This document shows positions 23,611-32,918 of a DNA stretch of 44,317 nucleotides, in pieces. Source of the stretch: Fibrobacter sp. UWR4 (GTDB lineage Bacteria; Fibrobacterota; Fibrobacteria; Fibrobacterales; Fibrobacteraceae). Position 1 is the first letter of the stretch. Every line of letters starts with the position of its first letter. The position numbers and the translations under genes are program-made. The notes beneath the pieces are model-generated. The model worked only from the letters and a program-made list of their open reading frames with translations, searched no databases and was not told the origin of the DNA. The DNA is taken from the NCBI RefSeq assembly GCF_003149045.1, contig NZ_QGDU01000030.1:1-44317 (forward strand). Reading direction: 5' to 3'.

Positions 23611-26148
23611 ATGGACGTTTCCAAGAATAACTCCCCAGAATTACTCCTCCCCGTTGGCACCCGCGACATGCTGGAAGCTGCCGTAAAAAATGGAGCCAAT
23701 GCGGTGTATTTCGGAGTCCCCTACTGGAATGCCCGCGGCCGTACCGAAGACTTTTCCATGGACGACGTACGAGACATGATCAGGTACGCCCGAATTCATG
23801 GAGTACGTACATACCTGGCCATGAACGTCCTGGTGTTCGAGCGGGAACTGCAGAACCTGCCGGAATATCTGGAAAAGATCATCTCCTTCGAGCCCGACGG
23901 ATTTATCATCCAGGACATCGGTCTTGCCCGCCTGATTCGAGCCATCAGCCCCACCCAGGAAATTCACGCCAGCACCCAGATGACATTGGCCAGTGCGGAA
24001 GGCGTCAACCTGGTGAAGTCCATCGGCTTCAACCGCGCCGTGCTTTCCCGTGAACTTTCCGCAAAGCAGATTGCGGAAGTCAAGAAGGGCACCGATCTTG
24101 AAATTGAAGTTTTTGTCCACGGGGCACTTTGCGTCTCCTATTCCGGACAGTGCCTCACCAGCGAAAACTTCGGTGGCCGTTCCGCAAACCGCGGGCAGTG
24201 TGCCCAGAGTTGCCGCCTCACCTACAGCATTTACGTAGACGGCAAGGAATACCGGGACACCAACGCCATGTACCTGTTCAGTACCCACGACCTTTGCGCC
24301 CTCCCCAAGCTGGAGGAGTTGACCCAGATTGGAGTGGAATCCCTGAAGGTGGAAGGTCGCCTGAAGAGTCCCGAATACGTAGCAGCCGTCACCCGCGCCT
24401 ACCGCAAGGCTCTGGACAATTCCGTAGCCGACCTGAACGCCAAGGATTTGGAACCGCTGGAAGTATTGTTCTCCCGCGGCCTTACTACAGGCTGGCTGGA
24501 CGGTGACAACCACCAGGAACTGGTGGACGGCACCTTCAGCAACCATCATGGACTTTACCTGGGGCGCGTGGCCAAGGTGGAACGAAGCTCCGTCTTTGTG
24601 GAGCTTTCCGACAAGTTCATTAGCGATTTTATGGACGAGGGACTCCCCTATCCCGGCGACGGCATCCTCATCGAGGACAACAACTTCGGCGTAAGTCTTG
24701 GCAGCCGCCTCTATAGTGCGGAAATCGTGAAGAACGCCCACAACAAGCGTGGCGACGGCATGCGAGGCCTTGGCCCCCTGCTGCGTCTGGATTTTGGCCG
24801 GGATTTCGATACCCGAAAGATCGCCAAGGGCATGGACGTTTTCCGCAACGACTCCCCCGCCCTGGAAAAGGAACTGCGCAAGACCTTCACGGATAGGACG
24901 CTGGAAGTGAAGACTCCGATCAATATGAGTCTGGAAGGTTCCGTCGGTAATCCTTTGAAACTGAAGGTCTGGATGCCCAAGTATGCGGTGGAAGTCCGGA
25001 GCGAAACTGTTCTGGAGCAGGCCAAGAACGCCGGCGACATCGAAGGACTGGCCCGCAAGGAACTGGGAGGACTATCCTCTACCGCCTACGAGCTTGGATA
25101 TCTGGAAGTCGCCCTCCAGGGAACGCCCTTTGTACCCGGGAAAGTTCTACGAACCATGCGTCAGCAGGCGGTACAGAAGCTGGACGAAGCACGCCTTGCC
25201 TGGCATGACCTCAAGATTAACGCCTCCCGCGGAAAACAGTTCCTGCAGGATATTTCCGCAAAGCACGCCCCTGCAAAGGCAGAACGTCCCGAGATTTCCG
25301 TGCTGGTCCGCAACCCTCAGCAGATTTCCGCCCTGAAGGGGCTCGACATCGACAACGTCATTATGGACTTTGACTGGGGCGTGAAGTACGATGAACCGCT
25401 AGAACAGATTCGTGACCTTGGGTTCAAGGCGGGCATGGCGACCCTCCGCATTCATAAGCCTGGCGAAAACCATTACCTCAAGAAAATTCTGGAACTTTGC
25501 CCCGACTTCGCCCTGGTCCGTAACCTGGGATCCATCTCCATCCTGAAGGATAGCGGCATTCCCCTGAAGGGAGACTACAGCCTGAACGCCGCCAACAGCG
25601 CAAGCTACGACTGGCTTTTGTCCCAAGGTCTCGACACGTTACATCCCTCCTGGGACTTGAACAGCGTGCAGCTTTTCGACTTGCTGAAAAACATCGACGG
25701 ACGCCGTCTGGAGTTGACCCTCCACCAGTACATGCCCGCATTCCATTCCGAATATTGCGCCTTCGCCCGCGGTCTAACCACAGGCCGCCGCTTCCCGGAA
25801 TGCGGCAAGATCTGTACCCAGCACAAGGTGGAAATCCTGGATCATAAGGGCGAAAAACATTTCCTGCAGTCCGACGCAGAATGTCGCAATACTTTGTTCG
25901 TAGGACGACCCCAATCCGCTTTAAAACTTTTGCCGCAGTTACGCACCAGCGGCGTCCATCACTTCCGCCTGGAAATGCTGCAGGAAGATGCCGAGACCGT
26001 GCGCCAGAAGGTGCTGATTTACACTCAGGCCATCCGCGGGAAAATCTCCATCGACGACGCCATTCGCCAGGCCGGCATCCAGGAAAAATACGGACTTAGC
26101 GAGGGGCAACTCTTCAATGACAGCACCTGGCAGGACCGCAAGAAATAA
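23611..26148 (+). CDS. U32 family protein, RlhA-like
   Basis: An 845-residue protein of the U32 (collagenase-like) family. The N-terminal TIM-barrel begins with PELLLPVGTRDMLEAAVKNG and has the U32 signature EVFVHGALCVSYSGQC (about 166-181). A Cys cluster follows (RGQCAQSCR), which in E. coli RlhA and other U32 proteins binds an Fe-S centre. A second domain (about 330-600) and a C-terminal part carry further Cys (EYCAFARG, ECGKIC, AECR). RlhA hydroxylates C2501 of 23S rRNA; the length and extra C-terminal region fit that group better than the TrhP type. The substrate here is not proven. A TATCTTTACTCGC element lies about 25 bases upstream. The FISUMP lipoprotein gene follows after 23 bases. 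Confidence 0.9.
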   Translation: MDVSKNNSPELLLPVGTRDMLEAAVKNGANAVYFGVPYWNARGRTEDFSMDDVRDMIRYARIHGVRTYLAMNVLVFERELQNLPEYLEKIISFEPDGFIIQDIGLARLIRAISPTQEIHASTQMTLASAEGVNLVKSIGFNRAVLSRELSAKQIAEVKKGTDLEIEVFVHGALCVSYSGQCLTSENFGGRSANRGQCAQSCRLTYSIYVDGKEYRDTNAMYLFSTHDLCALPKLEELTQIGVESLKVEGRLKSPEYVAAVTRAYRKALDNSVADLNAKDLEPLEVLFSRGLTTGWLDGDNHQELVDGTFSNHHGLYLGRVAKVERSSVFVELSDKFISDFMDEGLPYPGDGILIEDNNFGVSLGSRLYSAEIVKNAHNKRGDGMRGLGPLLRLDFGRDFDTRKIAKGMDVFRNDSPALEKELRKTFTDRTLEVKTPINMSLEGSVGNPLKLKVWMPKYAVEVRSETVLEQAKNAGDIEGLARKELGGLSSTAYELGYLEVALQGTPFVPGKVLRTMRQQAVQKLDEARLAWHDLKINASRGKQFLQDISAKHAPAKAERPEISVLVRNPQQISALKGLDIDNVIMDFDWGVKYDEPLEQIRDLGFKAGMATLRIHKPGENHYLKKILELCPDFALVRNLGSISILKDSGIPLKGDYSLNAANSASYDWLLSQGLDTLHPSWDLNSVQLFDLLKNIDGRRLELTLHQYMPAFHSEYCAFARGLTTGRRFPECGKICTQHKVEILDHKGEKHFLQSDAECRNTLFVGRPQSALKLLPQLRTSGVHHFRLEMLQEDAETVRQKVLIYTQAIRGKISIDDAIRQAGIQEKYGLSEGQLFNDSTWQDRKK

Positions 26149-26171
26149 GGAAAAAGGTTAGGAGAAAAAAC

Positions 26172-26837
26172 GTGAGGCACTTATCATTTATAGCGATTTT
26201 CGCCCTGCTCTCAGCCAGTTTATTCATCGGCTGCACCGACATCGGCTTAAGGGATAATCCCAACGATCCCGGTGCAGAAAACTTTCAAGATGGGGATGTG
26301 GTATCTGAGGGGGGTGGATACGGCTATGTCTACGACAGCCGGGATAAGCAGTCCTATAGAGTCGTAACAATTGAGAAAAAATACTGGTTTGCGCAAAATC
26401 TGAATTACGCAGCCAGCAATAGTTTCTGCTATGACGGAGTGTCTTCTAATTGCAAAAGCAGAGGACGGCTGTACCGTTGGGCAAGCAAGGACCTTTGTCC
26501 CGAAGGTTGGGCCGTTCCCACCAAAAAAGACTGGAACGAACTTTTCGATTACGGTAATGGGTACGCTAGATGGTTCCTTTCCAACGAAGGTAGAGTTTGG
26601 GGCGATGATGCATGGAATTTGAAAAACAATTACGGATTCTCCATCAAGCCCGCCGGTTACCGATCCGCAGACGGAACCTATAGAGGATTTGACAATCTGA
26701 CCGGCTTCTGGACCCGGACCACCGAAAGCGACGAAAAGGCCTACTCCGTATGGGTAACATACGAAGACCCTTACCCGGATATCACTCCATACGGAAAAGA
26801 CAACGCACTCTCTATCCGCTGCATCAAGGAGATATAA
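26172..26837 (+). CDS. FISUMP-domain lipoprotein (second copy)
   Basis: A 221-residue lipoprotein from GTG 26172 with GGAG nearby. The signal ends in the lipobox FIGC (Cys21), followed by a short acidic linker. The FISUMP body shows YGYVYDSRDKQSYRVVTI, KYWFAQNLNYA, GRLYRWA, CPEGWAVPTKKDW, a GFSIKPAGYRSADGTY region and the final SIRCIKE. It is the same fold as the protein at 7709-8506 but shorter and without the Cys-rich insertion. It is translationally coupled to the next gene (TAATG overlap), so the two products probably work together at the envelope. Confidence 0.92.
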   Translation: MRHLSFIAIFALLSASLFIGCTDIGLRDNPNDPGAENFQDGDVVSEGGGYGYVYDSRDKQSYRVVTIEKKYWFAQNLNYAASNSFCYDGVSSNCKSRGRLYRWASKDLCPEGWAVPTKKDWNELFDYGNGYARWFLSNEGRVWGDDAWNLKNNYGFSIKPAGYRSADGTYRGFDNLTGFWTRTTESDEKAYSVWVTYEDPYPDITPYGKDNALSIRCIKEI

Positions 26838-27667
26838 TGAAGTTACTGCATATATCACTCTTGATGATTTGCCTTCTTTCCAGTTCCGCCTTCGCAAAAT
26901 TCGTTGCTATCCTGGAAACCATCAGCTATCCGGACTCCCCCGCCTCCCAAAGCGAAAAGCTGTTTATTACCGACGAACTCCGCTCCGACGCCCTGGCAGT
27001 TCTTGGAGAACACGACTATGCCATTATGAGTCGTGAAAATATTTCAGAAATGCTCCCCCCGGGAAAGAATATTGAAGACTGCGAAGGGGAATGCCTGGTG
27101 GAAACAGGTCGAAACATCGCTGCAGACTATGTGGTCCAGGGGCGTGTAGGTCGATTCGCTGATGAACTGACTTTGACCATTGAACTGTATGAAACGTCTA
27201 CTGCAAGATTCCTGGGGAGCATTACCTGTAAGCACGAACTGATCCAGGGATTGCGCCTGGAAATGAAGGCAAAGACCTTGGATCTATTCGGCAAGCTCCT
27301 TCCCAAGGTAACGGAAAAGCCCGATGAGAAAACATCAGAAGATGTCGATCTGAACCACACGGAGTATAGCTACAACGAAAACGACGTAGAAACGGACATC
27401 ACGTATGTGGACGAGCATGTGGTTCCCCGCTGGGTCACCTGGACAGCCTTTACCTTGGGCACTATCGCAACCGCCATGGGTGTCCTAAGTAATATGGAAG
27501 TGAAATACGCCCGTCAGGAATACGACGATATGGGCGCCGGCTACTCCGTAGAAGCATTCAACGAACAATGGCGGGATGTAGAGTATACCAAAACGGCCAG
27601 AAACATTTTTTATGGCGTAGGAATACCACTTCTCGTGATAAGTACAGGGTTATTTATCTTTGACTAA
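26837..27667 (+). CDS. CsgG/LpoB-like exported protein with C-terminal TM segments
   Basis: The start is at ATG 26837 (MKLLHISLLMICLLSSSAFA), overlapping the FISUMP stop by one base; 276 residues. A Sec signal peptide is followed by a domain (about 22-165) reminiscent of CsgG/LpoB/TolB-N folds. These parts show it: FVAILETISY, LFITDELRSDALAVLG, YAIMSRENISEML, CLVETGRNIAADYVVQGRVG, LTLTIELYETSTARFLGS. Such domains often bind other envelope proteins. Two hydrophobic segments lie near the end (about 205-221 and 258-275). The pairing with a FISUMP lipoprotein suggests a FISUMP-linked outer-membrane assembly, which is inference. Confidence 0.82.
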   Translation: MKLLHISLLMICLLSSSAFAKFVAILETISYPDSPASQSEKLFITDELRSDALAVLGEHDYAIMSRENISEMLPPGKNIEDCEGECLVETGRNIAADYVVQGRVGRFADELTLTIELYETSTARFLGSITCKHELIQGLRLEMKAKTLDLFGKLLPKVTEKPDEKTSEDVDLNHTEYSYNENDVETDITYVDEHVVPRWVTWTAFTLGTIATAMGVLSNMEVKYARQEYDDMGAGYSVEAFNEQWRDVEYTKTARNIFYGVGIPLLVISTGLFIFD

Positions 27668-27679
27668 CCCGCCATTTAC

Positions 27680-27691
27680 TATATTTTCGCC
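27680..27691 (+). promoter_or_regulatory. TAnnTTT promoter element of aspS
   Basis: TATATTTTCGCC on the plus strand, about 30 bases before the aspS ATG at 27720. It fits the recurrent element. Confidence 0.5.
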
Positions 27692-27719
27692 GTAAAATTT
27701 TTACTTAAAGGGTAATACA

Positions 27720-29504
27720 ATGAAACGTACTCATAACTGTGGCCAGCTCCGTAAGGAAGATGTTGGCCAGACCGTAACTCTCTGTGGTTGGGTGGATCGT
27801 CGCCGTGACCACGGTGGTGTGATTTTTGTGGACCTCCGCGACAAGTATGGCAAGACCCAGATTGTGTTCAATCCGGATTACAATGCCGACGTTATCAAGA
27901 ATGCAGAAACTCTCCGTAACGAATACGTGATTTGCGTTACCGGTAAGGTCTACGCCCGTGAAGAAGGCAACGCCAACGAAAAGCTGGCAACAGGCGACAT
28001 CGAAGTGAAGATCAGCGAACTCACCATCCTGAACGCTGCCCAGACTTCTCCCCTGGCCATCAACGACCCCAACGAAGAATGTAAGGAAAACGACGACCTC
28101 CGCCTCCAGTACCGTTACCTGGACCTCCGTCGTCCCTGGATCCAGAAGAAGCTCATGCTCAAGAGCCGCTTCCTCCGCGCTGTCTACGACTTCTTCTATG
28201 AAAACGGTTTCGAAAACATCGAAACTCCGGTGCTCTGCAAGTCCACTCCGGAAGGCGCACGTGACTACCTGGTTCCCTCTCGTGTGAACGCTGGTAAGTT
28301 CTACGCTCTCCCCCAGTCTCCGCAGCAGTACAAGCAGCTCCTCATGATCGCTGGCATGGACCGCTACTTCCAGATCGCCAAGTGCTTCCGTGACGAAGAC
28401 CTCCGTGCCGACCGTCAGCCGGAATTCACCCAGATCGACGTTGAAATGTCCTTCGTAGACCAGGACGACGTGATGGGCATGTTCGACAAGTTCGTTACCG
28501 AAGTTCTCGGTAAGGTTTGGAACTTCGAACCTCCCAAGAAGATCCGCCGCATGAAGTGGGCTGAAGCTATGCTCAAGTACGGTTCCGATAAGCCGGACCT
28601 TCGCTTCGACCTAGAAATCCATGACGTTTCCGAAATCGGTGCCAAGAGCGAATTCGGCGTGTTCAAGAACTGCGTTGCCGCTGGTGGCAAGATCCGCGGT
28701 ATCGCTGCTAAGGGCTGCGTTGACTTCACCCGTAAGCAGATCGACGAACTCACCGCCTACGTTGCAAAGTACGGTTCCAAGGGTCTCGTATGGATGCGCG
28801 TCAAGGAAAATGACGAAGTTGAAACTCAGGTCGGTAAGTTCTTCACTACCGAACAGCTCAACGAACTCCGCGACGCTGTTGGCGCAAAGTGCGGCGACAT
28901 GATGTTCTTCATCGCAGGTCCGGAAAAGATCGCAGCTACCGCTATGGGTCAGCTCCGTCTCGAAGTCGCTCGCATCAAGGGCCTCCGCGACCCGAAGAAG
29001 CGCGAATTCGTCTGGATCACTGAATTCCCCATGTTCGAATACAGCGACACCGAAGGCCGCTACATGGCTATGCACCACCCGTTCACCAACCCGCTGCCGG
29101 AACACTTGGACATGATGCTCTCCGGCAACCTGAAGGATTGCAACGCCGAAGCCTATGACCTTGTTCTTAACGGTGTTGAAATCGGTGGCGGTTCTGTCCG
29201 TATCCACAACCCTGAAGTTCAGGAAAAGGTTTTCCGCCTGCTCGGTCTTACCGAAGAACAGGTTAAGGAAAAGTTCGGCTTCTTCGTGGACGCCTTCAAG
29301 TTCGGCGCTCCTCCGCACGGTGGTCTCGCCTTCGGTCTGGACCGCGTTGTTGCAACTATGGAAGGTGAAGAATCCATCCGTGACTTCATCGCATTCCCGA
29401 AGAACACCAGCGCTTCTAGCCCCATGGACCAGTGCCCCAGTGATGTTGACCTGCAGCAGCTGCAGGACATCCACATCGCCGTGCAGATGCCCAAGAAGGC
29501 TTAA
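27720..29504 (+). CDS. aspS: Aspartyl-tRNA synthetase
   Basis: Class II synthetase that charges tRNA-Asp; 594 residues, the normal bacterial length. It starts with the OB-fold anticodon-binding domain (CGWVDRRRDHGGVIFVDLRD). Motif 1 lies in the YRYLDLRRPW region. Motif 2 is FRDEDLRADRQPEFTQID and the substrate-binding part is PQSPQQYKQLLM. The bacterial GAD insertion domain sits in the middle (about 290-420). Motif 3 is GLAFGLDRVVATM near the end. Codon use is strongly biased, as for highly expressed genes, which produces the long antisense ORFs here. It is monocistronic, with TATATTTTCGCC upstream and a strong terminator downstream. Whether it also charges tRNA-Asn cannot be read from the sequence. 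Confidence 0.97.
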   Translation: MKRTHNCGQLRKEDVGQTVTLCGWVDRRRDHGGVIFVDLRDKYGKTQIVFNPDYNADVIKNAETLRNEYVICVTGKVYAREEGNANEKLATGDIEVKISELTILNAAQTSPLAINDPNEECKENDDLRLQYRYLDLRRPWIQKKLMLKSRFLRAVYDFFYENGFENIETPVLCKSTPEGARDYLVPSRVNAGKFYALPQSPQQYKQLLMIAGMDRYFQIAKCFRDEDLRADRQPEFTQIDVEMSFVDQDDVMGMFDKFVTEVLGKVWNFEPPKKIRRMKWAEAMLKYGSDKPDLRFDLEIHDVSEIGAKSEFGVFKNCVAAGGKIRGIAAKGCVDFTRKQIDELTAYVAKYGSKGLVWMRVKENDEVETQVGKFFTTEQLNELRDAVGAKCGDMMFFIAGPEKIAATAMGQLRLEVARIKGLRDPKKREFVWITEFPMFEYSDTEGRYMAMHHPFTNPLPEHLDMMLSGNLKDCNAEAYDLVLNGVEIGGGSVRIHNPEVQEKVFRLLGLTEEQVKEKFGFFVDAFKFGAPPHGGLAFGLDRVVATMEGEESIRDFIAFPKNTSASSPMDQCPSDVDLQQLQDIHIAVQMPKKA

Positions 29505-29511
29505 TAAGTCG

Positions 29512-29562
29512 ATGCTGACGCAAGTCAGCATGACCATCAGTCCTTCTGAACTTGTTTCAGAA
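29512..29562. repeat. REP-like double dyad
   Basis: ATGCTGAC-gcaa-GTCAGCAT is immediately followed by TTCTGAA-cttgt-TTCAGAA. The second dyad contains the TGAACTTGTTTCAG string familiar from interspersed dyads in other genomes. It lies between the aspS stop and its terminator. Confidence 0.65.
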
Positions 29563-29575
29563 CCTGCTAAAAAAA

Positions 29576-29604
29576 GAACCTCGCAAGCGAGGTTCTTTTT
29601 TTTT
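29576..29604. terminator. Bidirectional terminator aspS / BY-kinase
   Basis: GAACCTCG-caag-CGAGGTTC is a perfect stem flanked by an A-run upstream and T9 downstream, between convergent genes. It can end both the aspS and the polysaccharide kinase transcripts. Confidence 0.92.
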
Positions 29605-29625
29605 ACAAGCTGATTTATTTATTCA

Positions 29626-31764
29626 TCACTTGTTCTTGGAATAATATCCGTAATAGCCGTATCCATATCCGTAACCGTACTTGCCGGCTTCACGTTCACA
29701 GTGATTCATGACGAAAGCCTTAGGCTTGTCGCCAAAGCGGTTAATCTTGTTAACGGATTCCTTGATTTCGTTCATGCTATGCTTTCCATAATGGAGAACA
29801 AACAGACTCATGTCCACCACAGGATAAATCAGTTCAGCGTCGGTGACCATGCTCATGGGAGGCGTATCTACAATAACGACTTCAAACTGTTTACGAGCTT
29901 CATCCATCAAGTTCTTGAAATTATCACCGCGTAAAAGTTCACTGGGAGAAAGTCGAGAGTGACCCGAGGAAACAATAAACAGGTTTTCCGCTTCAGGAGA
30001 CGGCTTGGCAACTGCAGCCAATTCGCAAGTTCCACCAAGCAATTCAGCCAGGCCCATCTTACTTCCGCTATGATGAACGCCACGGCGCATATCAGCGTCA
30101 ATTAGCAAGGTTTTCTTTCCGGCTTCTGCATACAGGGCAGCCAAATTCAGGGATACAAAACTCTTGCCCACCCCAGGAATCAAACCAGAAATCATCATCA
30201 CTGGATGGCCTTGAGTCGGCAAGGTAAAATCAACAGAAGTCAGTAAGCTACGGAACGATTCACTTACACGGTCTTCAGGATCGGTAATGACAATGGGCCT
30301 GCGTTTCTTGCTCTTGGAAGACTTGCCATGATGTTCAGGAATCTTGGCATAAACGCTGACACCCGTGGTATTTTCTACTTCGGTACTGCTACGTACACCG
30401 TTATGGAGCATTCGGAGCAAGTAGATCAGAAGAGCGGCCATTACGAAGGATGCGGCGATTGCACCCATCAAGATATGCGTCTTCTTAGGTTTGCTGGGGC
30501 GGTCTTCCACCATGGCGTAGTCCACCACGCGTACGTTACCCACTTCGCCAGCACGAACCACTCGAAGCTGCTCGATATTGTTGAGCATGGTATTATAGAT
30601 GGCGTTATTCACCTGGACGTCTTCCTGAAGGCGAAGCACTTCCTGCTGGGTCAAAGGCATCTTTTCGGCATTGGCCTTCAACTTTGCCAGTTCAGCCCGA
30701 AGCTTGTTCTGCTGCTTGGCAATGGTTTGTACAGCAGGATGTTCCTGCTTGAACAGGCGGGTCGCCTCCTGGTACTGCTGGTCCAGTTTCAGGAGCTGTT
30801 TTTGCAAGTCCACTTCTTTCTGCAAGTGTACTTGAGTTTCTCCCGTCAAATCCACGGAACCGATCTTATGGCGGTAATCCGCCAGAATTTTTTCGGAAGA
30901 ATCCAGTTTCGCCTTAATGGAGGGAAGTTGCTTTTCCAGGAATTTCAGGGACTTTTCCGCTTCGGCATTACGTTTTTCCACATTGCGGCGAACGTAGGTA
31001 TCTGCAATGGCATTCAAGATAGAAGCAGAACGATCCGCATAACGATGCTTCAGGGACACAGTAATAATGCCGGTCTGCTTCCCCTTTTCGCTAACGGAGA
31101 GCTTGTGAGCAAGGCTACGGATTGCAGACAAGGGCGTAAGCTGACGCAAGACAAACTGCTGACCTTCAATGCCGCGCATGAGGCGCACGCGCATCACAAG
31201 GGTGTCGCCAGCATAGGGCGCACGGATAGTTTCACCAATATCCGCCTTAGCAAGAACCGCACCTTCGGGAGTGATGACTTCATAAGAATTCACGCCTGTA
31301 ACCTGGGCGATCCACTTTTCCTTACGGGCAATCTCAGGAATGTCCAGTTCGTCAATATCCATTCGGCCTTCACGATGCAGCAGACGATCCATCTTTCCGA
31401 TGGGAACCGCATTGAATCGCAGGTGTTCTTCTTCGACAACATAAGCGAGAACGCTACGACTTTTGACCAGCTCAATTTCAGCATCAGAGGGGCTTGCCAT
31501 ATCAAGCAAGGCACCCATTTCACCCATGGCCCTGGAAACCTTATTACCACGAATGTCCACTTGAATCATGGCATCGCTGGTGTATTCGGGACGAATCCAG
31601 TTCATCAGGAGAAAACCAAATAGGCCACCCATCAAGAGGAAGACGAAAATGATATGTTTCTTGGCCCATAAAATTCCAATGACCTCAAGCAGGTCAATGG
31701 AATCATCTGTCTTCAAGGGCTCAGAAGCCTGATTTACAGAGTTTTTCTGATCATTGCTGTCCAT
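29626..31764 (-). CDS. Wzc-like polysaccharide co-polymerase / BY tyrosine kinase
   Basis: An inner-membrane protein controlling exo- or capsular-polysaccharide chain export. The start is at ATG 31764 (MDSNDQKN), with an AGGAG site 5 bases upstream, giving 712 residues. The first TM segment (about 40-60) sits in a Wzz domain. A long periplasmic region follows, with coiled coils (about 260-385, e.g. KSLKFLEKQLPSIKAKLDSS). The second TM segment is at about 425-445. The cytoplasmic kinase has Walker A GLIPGVGKS (Lys534), Walker A' LLIDADMRRG and Walker B VIVDTPP. The C-terminal tail is a Tyr/Gly cluster (YGYGYGYGYYGYYSKNK), the likely autophosphorylation site. No other polysaccharide genes are nearby. 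The start region has an alternative ATG further upstream. Confidence 0.92.
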   Translation of the reverse strand: MDSNDQKNSVNQASEPLKTDDSIDLLEVIGILWAKKHIIFVFLLMGGLFGFLLMNWIRPEYTSDAMIQVDIRGNKVSRAMGEMGALLDMASPSDAEIELVKSRSVLAYVVEEEHLRFNAVPIGKMDRLLHREGRMDIDELDIPEIARKEKWIAQVTGVNSYEVITPEGAVLAKADIGETIRAPYAGDTLVMRVRLMRGIEGQQFVLRQLTPLSAIRSLAHKLSVSEKGKQTGIITVSLKHRYADRSASILNAIADTYVRRNVEKRNAEAEKSLKFLEKQLPSIKAKLDSSEKILADYRHKIGSVDLTGETQVHLQKEVDLQKQLLKLDQQYQEATRLFKQEHPAVQTIAKQQNKLRAELAKLKANAEKMPLTQQEVLRLQEDVQVNNAIYNTMLNNIEQLRVVRAGEVGNVRVVDYAMVEDRPSKPKKTHILMGAIAASFVMAALLIYLLRMLHNGVRSSTEVENTTGVSVYAKIPEHHGKSSKSKKRRPIVITDPEDRVSESFRSLLTSVDFTLPTQGHPVMMISGLIPGVGKSFVSLNLAALYAEAGKKTLLIDADMRRGVHHSGSKMGLAELLGGTCELAAVAKPSPEAENLFIVSSGHSRLSPSELLRGDNFKNLMDEARKQFEVVIVDTPPMSMVTDAELIYPVVDMSLFVLHYGKHSMNEIKESVNKINRFGDKPKAFVMNHCEREAGKYGYGYGYGYYGYYSKNK

Positions 31765-31903
31765 ATTTTCTCCTGGATTGGATAAAAATAACTTTTTCAT
31801 TTCCAAACATTGGAGGAAGGACGTGACTCAGTTCACATACCGCCTGTATTTTTGAAATTTCTTGTTAACATAACCTGAATTACAGGGTCTATCCAATATG
31901 CAT

Positions 31904-31947
31904 TATGTATTTTTGCCGCAACCTTAACACCTCGGAGAGTTCCGAGG
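31904..31947 (+). promoter_or_regulatory. aqpZ promoter element and leader hairpin
   Basis: TATGTATTTTTGCCGC (about 31904-31919) resembles the recurrent TAnnTTT element with downstream GC. It is followed by a perfect hairpin CCTCGGA-gagt-TCCGAGG (31930-31947), about 20 bases before the aqpZ start. The hairpin would lie in the 5' untranslated region and may stabilise the mRNA or control initiation. Confidence 0.5.
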
Positions 31948-31966
31948 ACTAATATGGAGATGAAAA

Positions 31967-32686
31967 ATGAAACTTTCTACTCGTGCAATTGCAGAAGCAA
32001 TCGGTACATTCTGGCTCGTATTCGGCGGCTGCGGTGCAGCTGTGCTGGCCTGCGGCGTTCCGACCAATGGCATCGGCTATGTTGGCGTTTCTCTCGCCTT
32101 CGGTCTGACCGTTCTCACCATGGCATACGCTCTCGGTCACGTTTCCGGTTGCCACCTGAATCCGGCTGTTACTCTCGGCCAGGTCGCAGGCGGCCGTTTC
32201 CCGGCTAAGGAAGCTCCGGCTTACATCATTGCACAGGTAATCGGCGGCATTATCGCAGCAGCAGTCCTTTACTGCATCGCTCAGCCGGACCTGACCAACG
32301 CTGGCATTGGCGCATTCGCAACCAACGGCTGGTCTGATTCCCTCACCAACGGCCTCAACGCCTTTGGCGGTAAGACTTCCGGCATGTGCAGCGCCTTCCT
32401 CATCGAAGTGGTTCTCACTGCAATCTTCCTGTTTGTCATCATGGGTGCTACTGACGGTCGCGCTCCCGCTGGTTTTGCTCCTATCGCCATCGGTCTGTGC
32501 CTCACCCTCATCCACCTGATTTCCATTCCGGTGACCAACACTTCCGTGAACCCGGCTCGCTCTACCGCAGTTGCAGTGTTCGTCGGCGGTGCAGCAATCA
32601 AGCAGCTGTGGCTCTTCTGGGTGGCTCCGATCCTCGGTGGTGTCATCGGTGGCTTCGGCTACAAGATGCTTGCCGAAAAGAAATAA
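31967..32686 (+). CDS. aqpZ: Aquaporin Z-type water channel
   Basis: A 239-residue member of the MIP family with six membrane helices and the two pore signatures, NPAVTLG (Asn65) and NPARSTA (Asn195). It starts [23 protein letters not shown], as in AqpZ. The residues around the NPA boxes fit a water-selective aquaporin (His in the [18 protein letters not shown] stretch) rather than a glycerol facilitator. The cytoplasmic C-terminus is short (AEKK). It is monocistronic, with a hairpin in its leader and a terminator at 32767-32798. Confidence 0.95.
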   Translation: MKLSTRAIAEAIGTFWLVFGGCGAAVLACGVPTNGIGYVGVSLAFGLTVLTMAYALGHVSGCHLNPAVTLGQVAGGRFPAKEAPAYIIAQVIGGIIAAAVLYCIAQPDLTNAGIGAFATNGWSDSLTNGLNAFGGKTSGMCSAFLIEVVLTAIFLFVIMGATDGRAPAGFAPIAIGLCLTLIHLISIPVTNTSVNPARSTAVAVFVGGAAIKQLWLFWVAPILGGVIGGFGYKMLAEKK

Positions 32687-32696
32687 ACCCGACGTC

Positions 32697-32717
32697 ATGC
32701 TGAACTCGGGTCAGCAT
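32697..32717. repeat. REP-like dyad ATGCTGA/TCAGCAT
   Basis: ATGCTGA-actcggg-TCAGCAT, 10 bases after the aqpZ stop; same type as the dyads at 12754 and 29512. Confidence 0.6.
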
Positions 32718-32766
32718 CAGGGCGACTGCAAAAAAAACGGGACTATAGTTCCCGAAGTATTTGAAA

Positions 32767-32798
32767 GCAATGTGGCAATAGTCACATTGCCTTTTTTT
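32767..32798 (+). terminator. Intrinsic terminator of aqpZ
   Basis: GCAATGTG-gcaatagt-CACATTGC followed by CTTTTTTT, about 80 bases after the aqpZ stop. Confidence 0.88.
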
Positions 32799-32918
32799 AT
32801 GCGATTTTTTAATGTAAAGAATTGCTCACAAAACAACTATTACGGGAAACATTATTTACTTTCAATCATGGTTTAGTGTTATGGGTTTTTGGATTGATTG
32901 AATTTTCAGAGGTTTCTC

